From Parabacteroides sp. AD58 (lineage in GTDB: Bacteria > Bacteroidota > Bacteroidia > Bacteroidales > Tannerellaceae): a DNA stretch of 64,000 nucleotides. Position 1 is the first letter of the stretch. The number at the start of each line of letters is the position of its first letter. The notes below the pieces were generated by a model. That model worked only from the letters and a program-made list of their open reading frames with translations. It made no database searches and was not told the origin of the DNA. Shown here in pieces: positions 52,186 through 60,848 of this stretch. A program made the translations under genes and the position numbers. Location: assembly GCF_023744375.2 (NCBI RefSeq), contig NZ_CP146284.1, positions 248,001 to 312,000 of the forward strand. The letters run 5' to 3'.

Positions 52186-52236
52186 CACAGAACTAATTAA
52201 TGTCTTGTTTCGATGAATTATCTAAATAAAAATCAT

Positions 52237-53217
52237 ATGAATAGAATTTGTTTCAACAAAAAGGAAAATATCCGTTTCGGCTATGTGATAGCTTTTTTGC
52301 TCTGTCTTCTGATTTCAGGATGTAGCAAAAGTGAGTTGGAGGAGTATATTCCCCAGGCGCCCGATTATTCTGATTCGACTTTCTAGTATGCAGAAGAGAA
52401 TGATAAGACGGGAAAAAATGCCGACGTGTTTTATATCGTTTCTACGTGGGAAACCGATTGGAAGACTGATAGTGGCGTGACAGTCCATTATGCGGATGTC
52501 TACAATAAGAAACATCGGGATGATATGACGAAGGAGATTTCGGGTATAGCGGCTTATATGGGTAAGGATAATAACTTTTACTCTCCCTTTTACCGGCATA
52601 TTACAATTGAAGGATGGGCAACCCGCGATGAGAATATCATCAACAGCCGTTTCGAAATTGCCTTTGAAGATGTCCGTAACGCTTTCGAAACATTCTTGAA
52701 GAATCGCCCGAAGAATCGTCCGTTTGTACTGGCCGGATTCAGTCAGGGTGGCAAGGTTGTTGTGGAGCTGCTGAAGATAATGCCTGAGGATGTTTACCGA
52801 CAGCTGGTGGCTGCCTATGTGTTGGGCTATAAGGTTACACCTGCCGATACACTGGCTTCAGCCAATATTAAGGCAGCTCTGGGTCCCGATGATATTGGTG
52901 TGACGATATGTTATAATTCTGTCAGCGATGTGAAGTACATTCAGCCCGTGGTGGCTGCTCCATGTGCTTTCTGTATCAATCCTGTCAATTGGCGTACAGA
53001 TGATGTACCGGCTACCTTGCATGATACGATTACGGTGAGTGTGGCGCAAAAGGAAAAAGTGCTGATAGTGAAAGGTTACAGTGGCAGTGAATATGCTCCC
53101 ATCATGGGCTTCCTCAATGTGGGCGATTTCCATAGCTGTGAGCCGTGGTTGTATAAGGAGTGTCTGGAAAAGAATATTAAGAATCGTATCGAGATTTTCA
53201 GAAAAAACCGGTTGTGA
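52237..53217 (+). pseudogene. DUF3089 alpha/beta-hydrolase lipoprotein gene interrupted by an amber codon
   Basis: One frame runs from ATG 52237 (an in-frame ATG at 52213 is possible) to 53217, broken only by TAG at 52384-52386. Before it: a lipoprotein signal (FLLCLLISGC) and YIPQAPDYSDSTF. After it: YAEENDKTGKNADVFYIVST, the nucleophile elbow GFSQGG and a full DUF3089 domain. The family has a conserved Trp at the stop position, so TGG to TAG is the likely change. A truncated restart at GTG 52426 would lack the export signal. Confidence 0.75.
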
Positions 53218-53235
53218 AAAGAGCTGCCTACCTTT

Positions 53236-53305
53236 TCATCAAAAGACGCCGGCTTTTACCTAAAAGACGCCGGGAAATGATCAAAAGACGCCGGCTATTT
53301 TTCAT
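53236..53305. repeat. GCCGGC palindromic repeat cluster, locus C
   Basis: Three units: AAAAGACGCCGGCTTTT at 53241-53257, AAAAGACGCCGGG at 53262-53274, and AAAAGACGCCGGCTATTTT at 53283-53301, about 21 bp apart. Same family as loci near 5.9 kb and 18.5 kb, again just after a gene. Confidence 0.65.
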
Positions 53306-53364
53306 TTTGCTTTACCCAATAAATAGGAATTCAGCGACTGTCTGGCGGAAAAAAAGCGAAAATC

Positions 53365-53598
53365 TTGAATTCTGAATATTTGTTAATTGTAGACATGATA
53401 CTGGGTTCAACTACCCCAAAAGAGCATTTGAACGACGATTCTGTCGACAAAAATCCAAAAATTGCATGCAATTTTGAACAAAGTAAAGTAGATAAAAGTA
53501 AAGTAAAGGAAAGTAGAGAAAAAGAAAGTATAAATTTAAACAACAACGATTACAACAACGCGCGTGCGCGCGAGAACAATCAATCGTTAAAAAGCTGA
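53365..53598 (+). pseudogene. Remnant resembling the linker of DUF4373/phage-replication-type proteins
   Basis: A 77-codon frame with Lys/Glu/Ser repeats (KVDKSKVKESREKES) followed by NNNDYNNARARENNQ. Such linkers are common in Bacteroides DUF4373 proteins found in mobile elements. The globular domain is missing, so it looks like a leftover fragment. The NARARE part is coded by an alternating CG/TG stretch at 53559-53572. Low certainty. Confidence 0.35.
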
Positions 53599-53656
53599 AT
53601 GGGATTAATGAAAAATGGAATTGCTGAATGATGAAGACTGGTGCGCACATTGCTTT

Positions 53657-53856
53657 GTGTTTTGAACTGAAAAAAAGTTTGCCCCAATCCGAATCTTATG
53701 AGGAATCAAGAAGAAAGCTATATGTATGCGAGTGAAACTAAGAAATAATGGCCCCAGGATAGAGATATTGCCATAAAACATCAACGACAGGAAGACTTGG
53801 TTTCAAATGAATGCTTACCTTTGAGTACTTAAGTCGGTTGTATAAAGATATCTATG
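53657..53856 (+). repeat. Direct repeat, left copy, upstream of the DUF262 pair
   Basis: About 200 bp, matching 57968-58168. A core of more than 100 bp is identical, then the copies diverge. It holds an identical 16-codon frame (MRNQEESYMYASETKK, ATG at 53698) and a -7 box. No protein family recognised in any frame. Confidence 0.8.
53816..53823 (+). promoter_or_regulatory. -7 box in the left direct repeat, likely promoter of the DUF262 pair
   Basis: TACCTTTG, matching TAnnTTTG, 115 bp before the first DUF262 gene. The right copy of the repeat has TATCTTTG at the same place, so the box is kept although the bases around it differ. Confidence 0.5.
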
Positions 53857-53938
53857 GAATCTTCTTGTTTTGCCTTTATCCTTTGGGCTAAGACTATTTG
53901 AGAGAATGTATGGATATTATACAGAATAAAAACAAATT

Positions 53939-55672
53939 ATGAAAAATGAATTAGTCCAATCAATTCGAGAAATTTTCCTTGAAGATGAAAATACGTTCAT
54001 CATACCAGCATATCAGCGTGGATATAAATGGACAAAAGAGCATGTTAGCCATTTACTTGAAAGTATTGCAAGCAAAATACCGGTATGTCATGATTCTGAC
54101 CAATACTTTTGTCTACAGAATATAACACTTTGTAATTCAGATAAGGGATTACGAGTGATCGATGGTCAACAACGTTTGATAACCCTTACTCTGATTTTAT
54201 CTTTACTGGACGTCAATATCAAGAGCCATATCATATTTCCAACTAGAGACAGAACGGAGAGTTTTATCAAAGCCATCATCATAAATCACACGATCGGCAA
54301 TGCAGACAGTTTGGATGAAGAATATATTTCAGAGGCAGTTACTGCTATTCGAGAGTGGCTTGAATCCAATAGTTTACCTTTAGATTTGTTTTTGGATAAA
54401 GTTAAATTAATTGTAAATGTCATAGAAAGCGATGCTACAACAGAAGAACAGACTTTTGCAAATCTAAATGGTGTAAAATCTGAACTTGATGGTTCGGATC
54501 TCCTTCGTGCTATATTTATTACCCGATGCGAAACAGAAATGGAAACTGAGCACGATTTAGGCGAAGAGTTTGATGAAATGAACAAATGGTGTAGAGATGA
54601 GGAAAATTATAAATTCCTAAAACGACTGGTTAAAATTAATACGATTACTGAAACAAAAGTAGACAATCTCGGTTCCTATCATGCCAAAATTGTTTTTAAT
54701 GAAGAGCGTTATCCTATTGATTTAATTTATAAACTGTTCTTTGTTATTAATCATACCGGAGAAGAAGAATACAATTATGTGTTTTTTGAACGACTTCTTT
54801 CCACCCACAATATTTGCCGGGAAAAACTTACAGATTTGCGGCATTTGTATTCAGCATTGAAAGAATGGAAAGATAATAGAGATATATACCATTTCCTAGG
54901 CTTTTTAATATCCAATACTCAAGAATGTGATTTCTCGCAGATATATAATTTGTGGATATCCGAAAATGATAAGTTTTTGGCAAATATAAAGTCTATGATT
55001 CGCAAAAGTTTACTGGCTGAATTTCGAGACGGCAGTTACAGCTTTTCCGATTTAGGCAACGAGTGCCATCAATGGTATCTCAGTAACTTTGAAGACGATG
55101 GTAGAATGAAACTACTCATTAAAATTCTTATCCTTCAGGACGTACTGCTTTGCACCCGCTATCCTGAAGTTGGATATTTACCAGTAGACTATTTTACAAG
55201 GGAAAATGATGATGTAGAACACATCGCATGCCAAACTCCCAATGCGAAAGATACTCACGACGGGGAGCGAAGGCAGTTATACATTGCCGCCATGAAAGAC
55301 TTGGCTGAGAATATTGATGATACCCAATTGTTCCAAGATATCCGTACCCTAGAAGATGATGCAACGACAGCAGAAGCTGCGATGGCTATTATCAACCGAT
55401 ATGGATTGAATTGTGCTGGTAATCTTGTTTTGTTAGAAAAAGGATTAAACCGCGGCTATGGCAATTCGGCCTATGAAATAAAACGGGAACAAGTTGTTGA
55501 GTCTTATTTTCAAAATGGTAAAAACCGTAAAAGATATATTCGTCCATACACCTTGAAGGTATTTCTAAGCTCCACAAATAAAGGAGGATTGGAACGATGG
55601 ACATTTGAAGATATTCGTAATAATACTCATCGCCTATACAATGAAACTAAGAAATGGATTGAAGAGCTATGA
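53939..55672 (+). CDS. DUF262-DUF1524 protein (GmrSD-type), first of a pair
   Basis: 577 aa. Seen: DUF262 motifs IIPAYQRGYKW (residues 21-31), VIDGQQRLITL (DGQQR at 75-79) and FANLNGVKSELDGSDLLRAI (173-192); and a C-terminal DUF1524/HNH-like part with VEHIACQ (His428) and GNLVLLEKGLNRGYGNSAYE. In GmrSD and SspE, DUF262 binds and hydrolyses nucleotide and DUF1524 cuts DNA. It is likely to be the nuclease-bearing half of a defence pair (inference). It overlaps the next gene by 4 bp (ATGA). Confidence 0.78.
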   Translation: MKNELVQSIREIFLEDENTFIIPAYQRGYKWTKEHVSHLLESIASKIPVCHDSDQYFCLQNITLCNSDKGLRVIDGQQRLITLTLILSLLDVNIKSHIIFPTRDRTESFIKAIIINHTIGNADSLDEEYISEAVTAIREWLESNSLPLDLFLDKVKLIVNVIESDATTEEQTFANLNGVKSELDGSDLLRAIFITRCETEMETEHDLGEEFDEMNKWCRDEENYKFLKRLVKINTITETKVDNLGSYHAKIVFNEERYPIDLIYKLFFVINHTGEEEYNYVFFERLLSTHNICREKLTDLRHLYSALKEWKDNRDIYHFLGFLISNTQECDFSQIYNLWISENDKFLANIKSMIRKSLLAEFRDGSYSFSDLGNECHQWYLSNFEDDGRMKLLIKILILQDVLLCTRYPEVGYLPVDYFTRENDDVEHIACQTPNAKDTHDGERRQLYIAAMKDLAENIDDTQLFQDIRTLEDDATTAEAAMAIINRYGLNCAGNLVLLEKGLNRGYGNSAYEIKREQVVESYFQNGKNRKRYIRPYTLKVFLSSTNKGGLERWTFEDIRNNTHRLYNETKKWIEEL

Positions 55673-57849
55673 ATAAAGAATACAGCATAAAGAGCCTCCT
55701 GGATGAACATATCATCATCGTACCTGAAATGCAGAGAGATTATGTATGGAGCAAAACCTCTGACAACGTGTACAGGCTATTGGAAATTATAAACAGAGCG
55801 AATGGTAATAAAGTTAATATCGGATTTATCTATGCCTGTCAGCATGATGGCTTATTTTGTCTTATAGATGGGCAGCAGCGGATGACTACATTAGTGTTAT
55901 TGGCATTTTATCTTTCTCTAAGGGAAAATCGAAAGAACTGGATGGCATTTCAACAATTGATTGCACCAGATAAAACACTGCGCTTCACATATCGTGTTCG
56001 TAAAACTGCGGAAGATTTCATGGAATATCTTTTTTTGTCAGAAAAATGTCTTTCCTTTAACGATATCAGAGTATTATCGGCTCAAAAATGGGACAATGAT
56101 ACGACAGTCGAAAACATGATAGAAGCACTCAACATTATCGACCGTTATGTTCAGATGTGTATTTTCAGCGGGAACATGGATACACTAAATTTTGATAATG
56201 TTATTCAAAATGTCATGTTCTACTATACTGACATTGAACAGACAGTTCAAGGCCGCGATATTTATATTACGATGAATAGCTGCGGACAACCATTGGCTAA
56301 ACATGAACGCCTTAAACCTTATATAATAACAGGCGAAGATAGCATATCGAAAAGTATTATTTGGAACACCTGGGAAGATTGGCTTTATCGCTTGGCAAAG
56401 AATTTAAAAAGAGATAAGAGTACAGTTGATATTGCAATGAGCAATTTTTTGCGTATTGTATATGAACTAAAAACGGCCAAACCAATCACCGACTATTGGG
56501 AAACTGTTGCTGAATCGGTGTTGTCTTTCAAGGAGGTAAAACTATATTTTGAGTCATTGATAAAGCTTTATGAATTCTATCCTGATATTGTGATGGAGAT
56601 ATTCAACCTCTCTAAGACAAAAGACAAAAAACTGTTTTTTCGAGGTCCTAAAGCATTGCTTCAGGTGACTTACCTGAATCCGAGTGATTTATCAAAAGAA
56701 TTGCAAAGGATGAATCATCTTGTGCAAATGTGTCTCAGAGGGCAAACGATGAAAGATGAAGACTTGCTTCTCTTTTTACGCAGATACAAAGATTCACATC
56801 TTGATCTGTACGCTTTTGTAGATACTTCGGCTGAGGATAGCATAGTTACCTCTTGTTTACACCAACATGAGATTCGAAAAATTCAGTTTATAAAACATGG
56901 AACAGAAAAGACTGAAGAACTTTTTCTAAAAGCTGAAAGCTTGGATTTATATTCTACCAAAGACTATTACTGCCTTTTGAATGCTTTATGGAATGAGAAA
57001 TTCTCAGACGACTCATTAGAATGGTCTGAACAGAATGATGTTGAATTTAATAGACGAATAGACACATTTGAGTTCTTATTCAGAAATAAGTGGATGGAAT
57101 TAAGTCGTAAGCATGAAAATGGCGTAATTGACAATGCTTTCTTAGCCCGTTATCTTCTCTCTTTGGAAAAATATGACTATTATATTCAAGACAGGGAATA
57201 TCGTTTTATGGGACGTAATGACTCTTGGAGTGAAATGCTGGCAAATAAGACCTCTTGTCAGAGAATTTCTTGCATGATTGGGAAGCTATACCCTGTTGCT
57301 TTTGATCGTATGTACGCTGTCATGGAAAAACAAATAAATACAACATGGCAAACATATCCAGGCTCACATGACTCCCGATATTACATACTTAAATATCCTG
57401 ATTCATTGAGAGCAAAATCCAATGGATGGAACAAGCTGTGGATAGAATATATCTGGGACAATCGAACTACATGGAAATCATATAATATTGCCATATATTC
57501 TGCGCCCAAAAACTGGAACGAGGATAATGGTACATGGATGTTTGAAAGTCTACTTGCTCATGCCTCTAAACATAGTACCAATGAATGGTCTCCAATACTT
57601 GCAAATAGGATATGTCTGAAAAATGGAAGGGATAGACATGGATGGAGAATTAATTATGAAAAGAACTTAACCAGAGAGAGAATCACAGAATATCTGCAAA
57701 AACTTGTAGACAGGTATCAGCTAATTTTATCAATTTCGCCTGCAAAAGAAGAAGACAACTTTGTTTTTGTTGATATTGTCGACAATTATGATCTGATAGA
57801 CGGAGGAGCTCTCCTTCTGGAGTATTTAAATGCCTTACCTTCAGATTAG
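55669..57849 (+). CDS. DUF262 protein with a long unassigned C-terminal part, second of a pair
   Basis: 726 aa. Seen: DUF262 motifs IIVPEMQRDYVW (residues 16-27), LIDGQQRMTTL (DGQQR at 67-71) and YITMNSCGQPLAKHERLKPY. The remaining 500 residues show no HNH signature that I can recognise; the end (NWNEDNGTWMFESLLAHASK) is unassigned. Translational coupling to the first gene suggests the two products work together. Confidence 0.72.
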   Translation: MNKEYSIKSLLDEHIIIVPEMQRDYVWSKTSDNVYRLLEIINRANGNKVNIGFIYACQHDGLFCLIDGQQRMTTLVLLAFYLSLRENRKNWMAFQQLIAPDKTLRFTYRVRKTAEDFMEYLFLSEKCLSFNDIRVLSAQKWDNDTTVENMIEALNIIDRYVQMCIFSGNMDTLNFDNVIQNVMFYYTDIEQTVQGRDIYITMNSCGQPLAKHERLKPYIITGEDSISKSIIWNTWEDWLYRLAKNLKRDKSTVDIAMSNFLRIVYELKTAKPITDYWETVAESVLSFKEVKLYFESLIKLYEFYPDIVMEIFNLSKTKDKKLFFRGPKALLQVTYLNPSDLSKELQRMNHLVQMCLRGQTMKDEDLLLFLRRYKDSHLDLYAFVDTSAEDSIVTSCLHQHEIRKIQFIKHGTEKTEELFLKAESLDLYSTKDYYCLLNALWNEKFSDDSLEWSEQNDVEFNRRIDTFEFLFRNKWMELSRKHENGVIDNAFLARYLLSLEKYDYYIQDREYRFMGRNDSWSEMLANKTSCQRISCMIGKLYPVAFDRMYAVMEKQINTTWQTYPGSHDSRYYILKYPDSLRAKSNGWNKLWIEYIWDNRTTWKSYNIAIYSAPKNWNEDNGTWMFESLLAHASKHSTNEWSPILANRICLKNGRDRHGWRINYEKNLTRERITEYLQKLVDRYQLILSISPAKEEDNFVFVDIVDNYDLIDGGALLLEYLNALPSD

Positions 57850-57882
57850 TTGTTTTGATAATTCTCTTAGTGAGAAAATTCA

Positions 57883-57917
57883 AATAGGGCGTGTCTAATT
57901 ATGCGATTCGCCCTATT
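57883..57917 (+). terminator. Hairpin after the DUF262 pair
   Basis: AATAGGGCG at 57883-57891 pairs with CGCCCTATT at 57909-57917, 34 bp after the operon. The T-run is poor. Confidence 0.55.
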
Positions 57918-57967
57918 CTCTTCGTAAGCTAAAAAATAGAAGTTAACCTTTTTCAGGTTAAGACATC

Positions 57968-58168
57968 GTGTTTTGAAATGAAAAAAAGTTTGCCCCAATC
58001 CGAATCTTATGAGGAATCAAGAAGAAAGCTATATGTATGCGAGTGAAACTAAGAAATAATGGCCCCAGGATAGAGATATTGCCATAGAACATCTACGGCC
58101 GGGAGACTTGGTTTCAAATGAATGCTTATCTTTGGGATGTATAAGTTGGTTGCATAAAGATATCTATG
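57968..58168 (+). repeat. Direct repeat, right copy, upstream of the GH88 gene
   Basis: Second copy of the 53657-53856 repeat. Together they bracket the DUF262 pair and its terminator. Bases 58169-58310 after it hold no gene. Confidence 0.8.
58127..58134 (+). promoter_or_regulatory. -7 box in the right direct repeat
   Basis: TATCTTTG, a match to TAnnTTTG, at the same place as the box of the left copy. It could drive the GH88 gene 177 bp downstream. Confidence 0.45.
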
Positions 58169-58310
58169 ATGTTCTTCCAGGCTTTATTGCTCCGTAAGGA
58201 TGAAGGGCTGGTTTATGGCAACAAACAAGGGAGATGAGATAAAGAAGTCGACTGACTTCAGGTTTGTGTAGTAATAGTTAACCTTTTTAGAATAAGATAA
58301 TTAACGGATT

Positions 58311-59516
58311 ATGAAGAATTTTTTGTTATTATGTGTGTTATCGGCTGCAGGATTACTCCTGTCAGCATGCACGAGTGAGCCGAAAGAAGAACCTATTGGC
58401 TCTGTTATCGAACGTGGATTGAAGACAGCTACAGATCAAGCCTTACCTATGACCAAAGAATTGGAAAACCAGGAGGGAAAATTACCCAAGTCGATGAAAG
58501 ATGGTAAGCTGGAAACCAGCGATTACAGTTGGTGGTGCAGTGGATTTTTCCCTGGAGAATTATGGTACTTGTATGAAGCGAATCCGACACCTGAATTGAA
58601 AAAGTATGCTGAGTTATATACCGCTCGGGTAGAAAAAGCAAAGACAATTACTAATAATCATGACGTTGGTTTTATGTTGAATTGCAGCTATGGTAATGGT
58701 TATCGTCTGACGGGTAACCCGAAGTATAAAGAAGTCATGATAGAAGGTGCTCATTCGCTAGCCACACGTTATAATCCGCAATTAGGATTAATGCGCTCGT
58801 GGGATTCCGATAAACAGAAGTGGCAGTATGCGGTCATCATTGACAACATGATGAACTTGGAATTCCTGATGTGGGCAGGTCGTGCAACGGGTGATAGTAC
58901 CTTCACCCAAATGGCCATTTCGCATGCAGACAAGACAATGGCCAATCATTTCCGCCCGGATTATAGTAGTTATCATGTCGTATCATACGATACTTTGACA
59001 GCCCAGCCACACATCAAACAAACCCATCAGGGATATGCCGATGAATCAGCTTGGGCTCGCGGTCAGGCATGGGCATTATATGGTTACACAATGATGTACC
59101 GCGAAGCCAAGAAACAGGCTTATTTGGAACAGGCCAACCACATTGCTCAATTCTTGATGAATCATCCTAACATGCCGGCTGATAAGATTCCTTATTGGGA
59201 TTTCGACTGTCCTGATATTCCTCATACAGTGCGTGATGCCTCTGCGGCTGCTATCATGGCTTCCGCCCTCATTGAATTGAGTCAGTTTAATCCCAATGAT
59301 TTCGGTAAGCAATGCCTTAACTTTGCCGAACAACAGATTCGTTCGCTGACTTCTCCAGCTTATCTGGCAACACCGGGGACGAATGCAAACTTTGCCATCA
59401 TGCACTGTACAGGTCATCTTCCGGGAAACAGCGAAGTGGATGTGCCTCTGAGTTATGCTGATTATTATTATGTTGAAGCTTTACTCCGTTTGCGGAATGT
59501 GTTGAATATTGGCTGA
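58311..59516 (+). CDS. GH88 unsaturated glucuronyl hydrolase, lipoprotein
   Basis: 401 aa. Seen: a lipoprotein signal (LLLSAC, Cys20), the alpha6/alpha6 barrel of GH88 with Asp118 (NNHDVGFML) and catalytic Asp178 (IIDNMMNLEF), and WARGQAWALYGYTMMYRE. It cleaves the 4,5-unsaturated uronic acid from disaccharides made by polysaccharide lyases acting on glycosaminoglycans. No lyase is present in the window. Envelope location. Confidence 0.9.
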   Translation: MKNFLLLCVLSAAGLLLSACTSEPKEEPIGSVIERGLKTATDQALPMTKELENQEGKLPKSMKDGKLETSDYSWWCSGFFPGELWYLYEANPTPELKKYAELYTARVEKAKTITNNHDVGFMLNCSYGNGYRLTGNPKYKEVMIEGAHSLATRYNPQLGLMRSWDSDKQKWQYAVIIDNMMNLEFLMWAGRATGDSTFTQMAISHADKTMANHFRPDYSSYHVVSYDTLTAQPHIKQTHQGYADESAWARGQAWALYGYTMMYREAKKQAYLEQANHIAQFLMNHPNMPADKIPYWDFDCPDIPHTVRDASAAAIMASALIELSQFNPNDFGKQCLNFAEQQIRSLTSPAYLATPGTNANFAIMHCTGHLPGNSEVDVPLSYADYYYVEALLRLRNVLNIG

Positions 59517-59771
59517 TAAATGCACGAACTGCCTAAAAACAACTTAGGCTGTAACACCTGAAGAACAGTTTGTTTTCGTAAGTTGTCTCAAGAGTAAAAA
59601 ACATATGAAGAAAATCAAAGAATTATCTGTAAAGAGCACTTTAATCAACAATTAAACGCCTCCTTATAGGAGACTTTCTATTAATACAATTAATCATTAA
59701 ACAAGCAATCATTATGGCAGCAATCTAATATGTTTCTATTACAACCAATATTGTATGATGTTCAATTTCAA

Positions 59772-59966
59772 TCAAGAAAGAACTTTCATATCCGTAGTTA
59801 TATATAATATGGGTCGTCTTACTATCCCATCCATATTTGGATAGATCTCAGACAGATGTGTGCTCACTTCTTCCGTGAGGTCATCAAGTGAATAGTTGTG
59901 ATATTGATTACTTGAAAGTTCATTAAGTATTCTATATCTTGTCATTGCGTTTTTATTTGTCAGCAT
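59772..59966 (-). pseudogene. N-terminal fragment of a WYL-type transcriptional regulator
   Basis: 64 codons from ATG 59966: LTNKNAMTRYRILNELSSNQ, then YSLDDLTEEVSTHLSEIYPN, then GIVRRPILYITTDMKVLS and stop. This matches the N-terminal winged-helix part of Bacteroides WYL-domain regulators (usually MATNKNALIRYKxLD...ISRRQI). The WYL domain is missing. Stop codons follow in the downstream frame. Confidence 0.55.
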
Positions 59967-59976
59967 ATATGGTATG

Positions 59977-60847
59977 TTATAATGAGTTATATGTAACTTG
60001 CAATAGATCATCCATTTCCATGTATCGGGACTTATCTTGATAAAGAATAGCTGTAAATGTTTTTGGAAGAGCAGCATAACCATTACAAGCGGCCCATAAC
60101 ATCATAGCATATTTTTTTTCTGTATATTTTTTGTTTAACATATATCGTTCGATTTGGTCAAAGCCAAAAGGCTTCAAGAAGAATGCCATGATAGCTTGAA
60201 GAATAGGCATGCCATCTGGAATGAGGAATCCGCTGATTGCATTATGCTTATATTTCCAGTAGTTTCTCAAACATGTGATGATTTTTATTCCGTTCTCTGT
60301 TGTGGACGATACACATGTTTTATATACATTTGCTGCATTTTCTATTAATGATAAGATATATGCATCAGAGATTGGTTCTAAAGTATCCCTTTCTATTAAT
60401 ATTTTAAGTAATACATTGAAGAACTCTATTTCCGCTTTGTCAGCTGTGGTATCCTCTAACAGTAGTGTTCCACTTAATGTATATTTCAAAGGAGTTAAGT
60501 CAACCATATTGAGTGATTTTCCCGCATCAAACTTTTTTTGTAGGTCATTGACAATATCACTAACACGAGTGAATAAAGCACTGATTGCATTATCATACTG
60601 GCTTTTTCCAGTTGTGGAATCAATAATTCTTTTATTTATATTATTAAGTTCTGTCAGTAGAGACTTGTAGTTAACATTGTTTTCTTCAAATTCTTTTAGA
60701 GAGTCTTTCAATTTGCATTTACGTTCATACTCTGGCGTACCTTTTTTAAAATAGACTCTAGTCTTACCTTGAGATTCACCCATCAGCTTTTCTTTTTCTT
60801 TGATTTGTTGAAGTTCCTCTTTGATATTTGTTATATTGTTTGCTGAA
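59977..60847 (-). CDS. Unknown coiled-coil protein, 5' end at the IS30 boundary
   Basis: Up to 290 aa read from the edge of the IS30 element. Not recognised. Seen: a Lys/Glu-rich helical start (NIKEELQQIKEKEKLMGESQ), KLKDSLKEFEENNV, then a mostly helical body with WKYKHNAISGFLIPDG and AMMLWAACNGYAALPKTF. An ATG at 60783 (MGESQGKTRVYFKKG) could be the native start, but the open helical frame upstream suggests the true N terminus was lost to the insertion. It ends 10 bp before the WYL fragment. Confidence 0.5.
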
Positions 60848-60848
60848 T

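Noticed and set aside
53559..53572. Z-DNA-forming CG/TG tract as a functional element
   Set aside because: It is short and explained by the NARARE codons of the linker remnant.
53698..53748. 16-codon frame in the direct repeat as a gene
   Set aside because: It is identical in both copies simply because the DNA core is identical; no start signal or homologue supports it.
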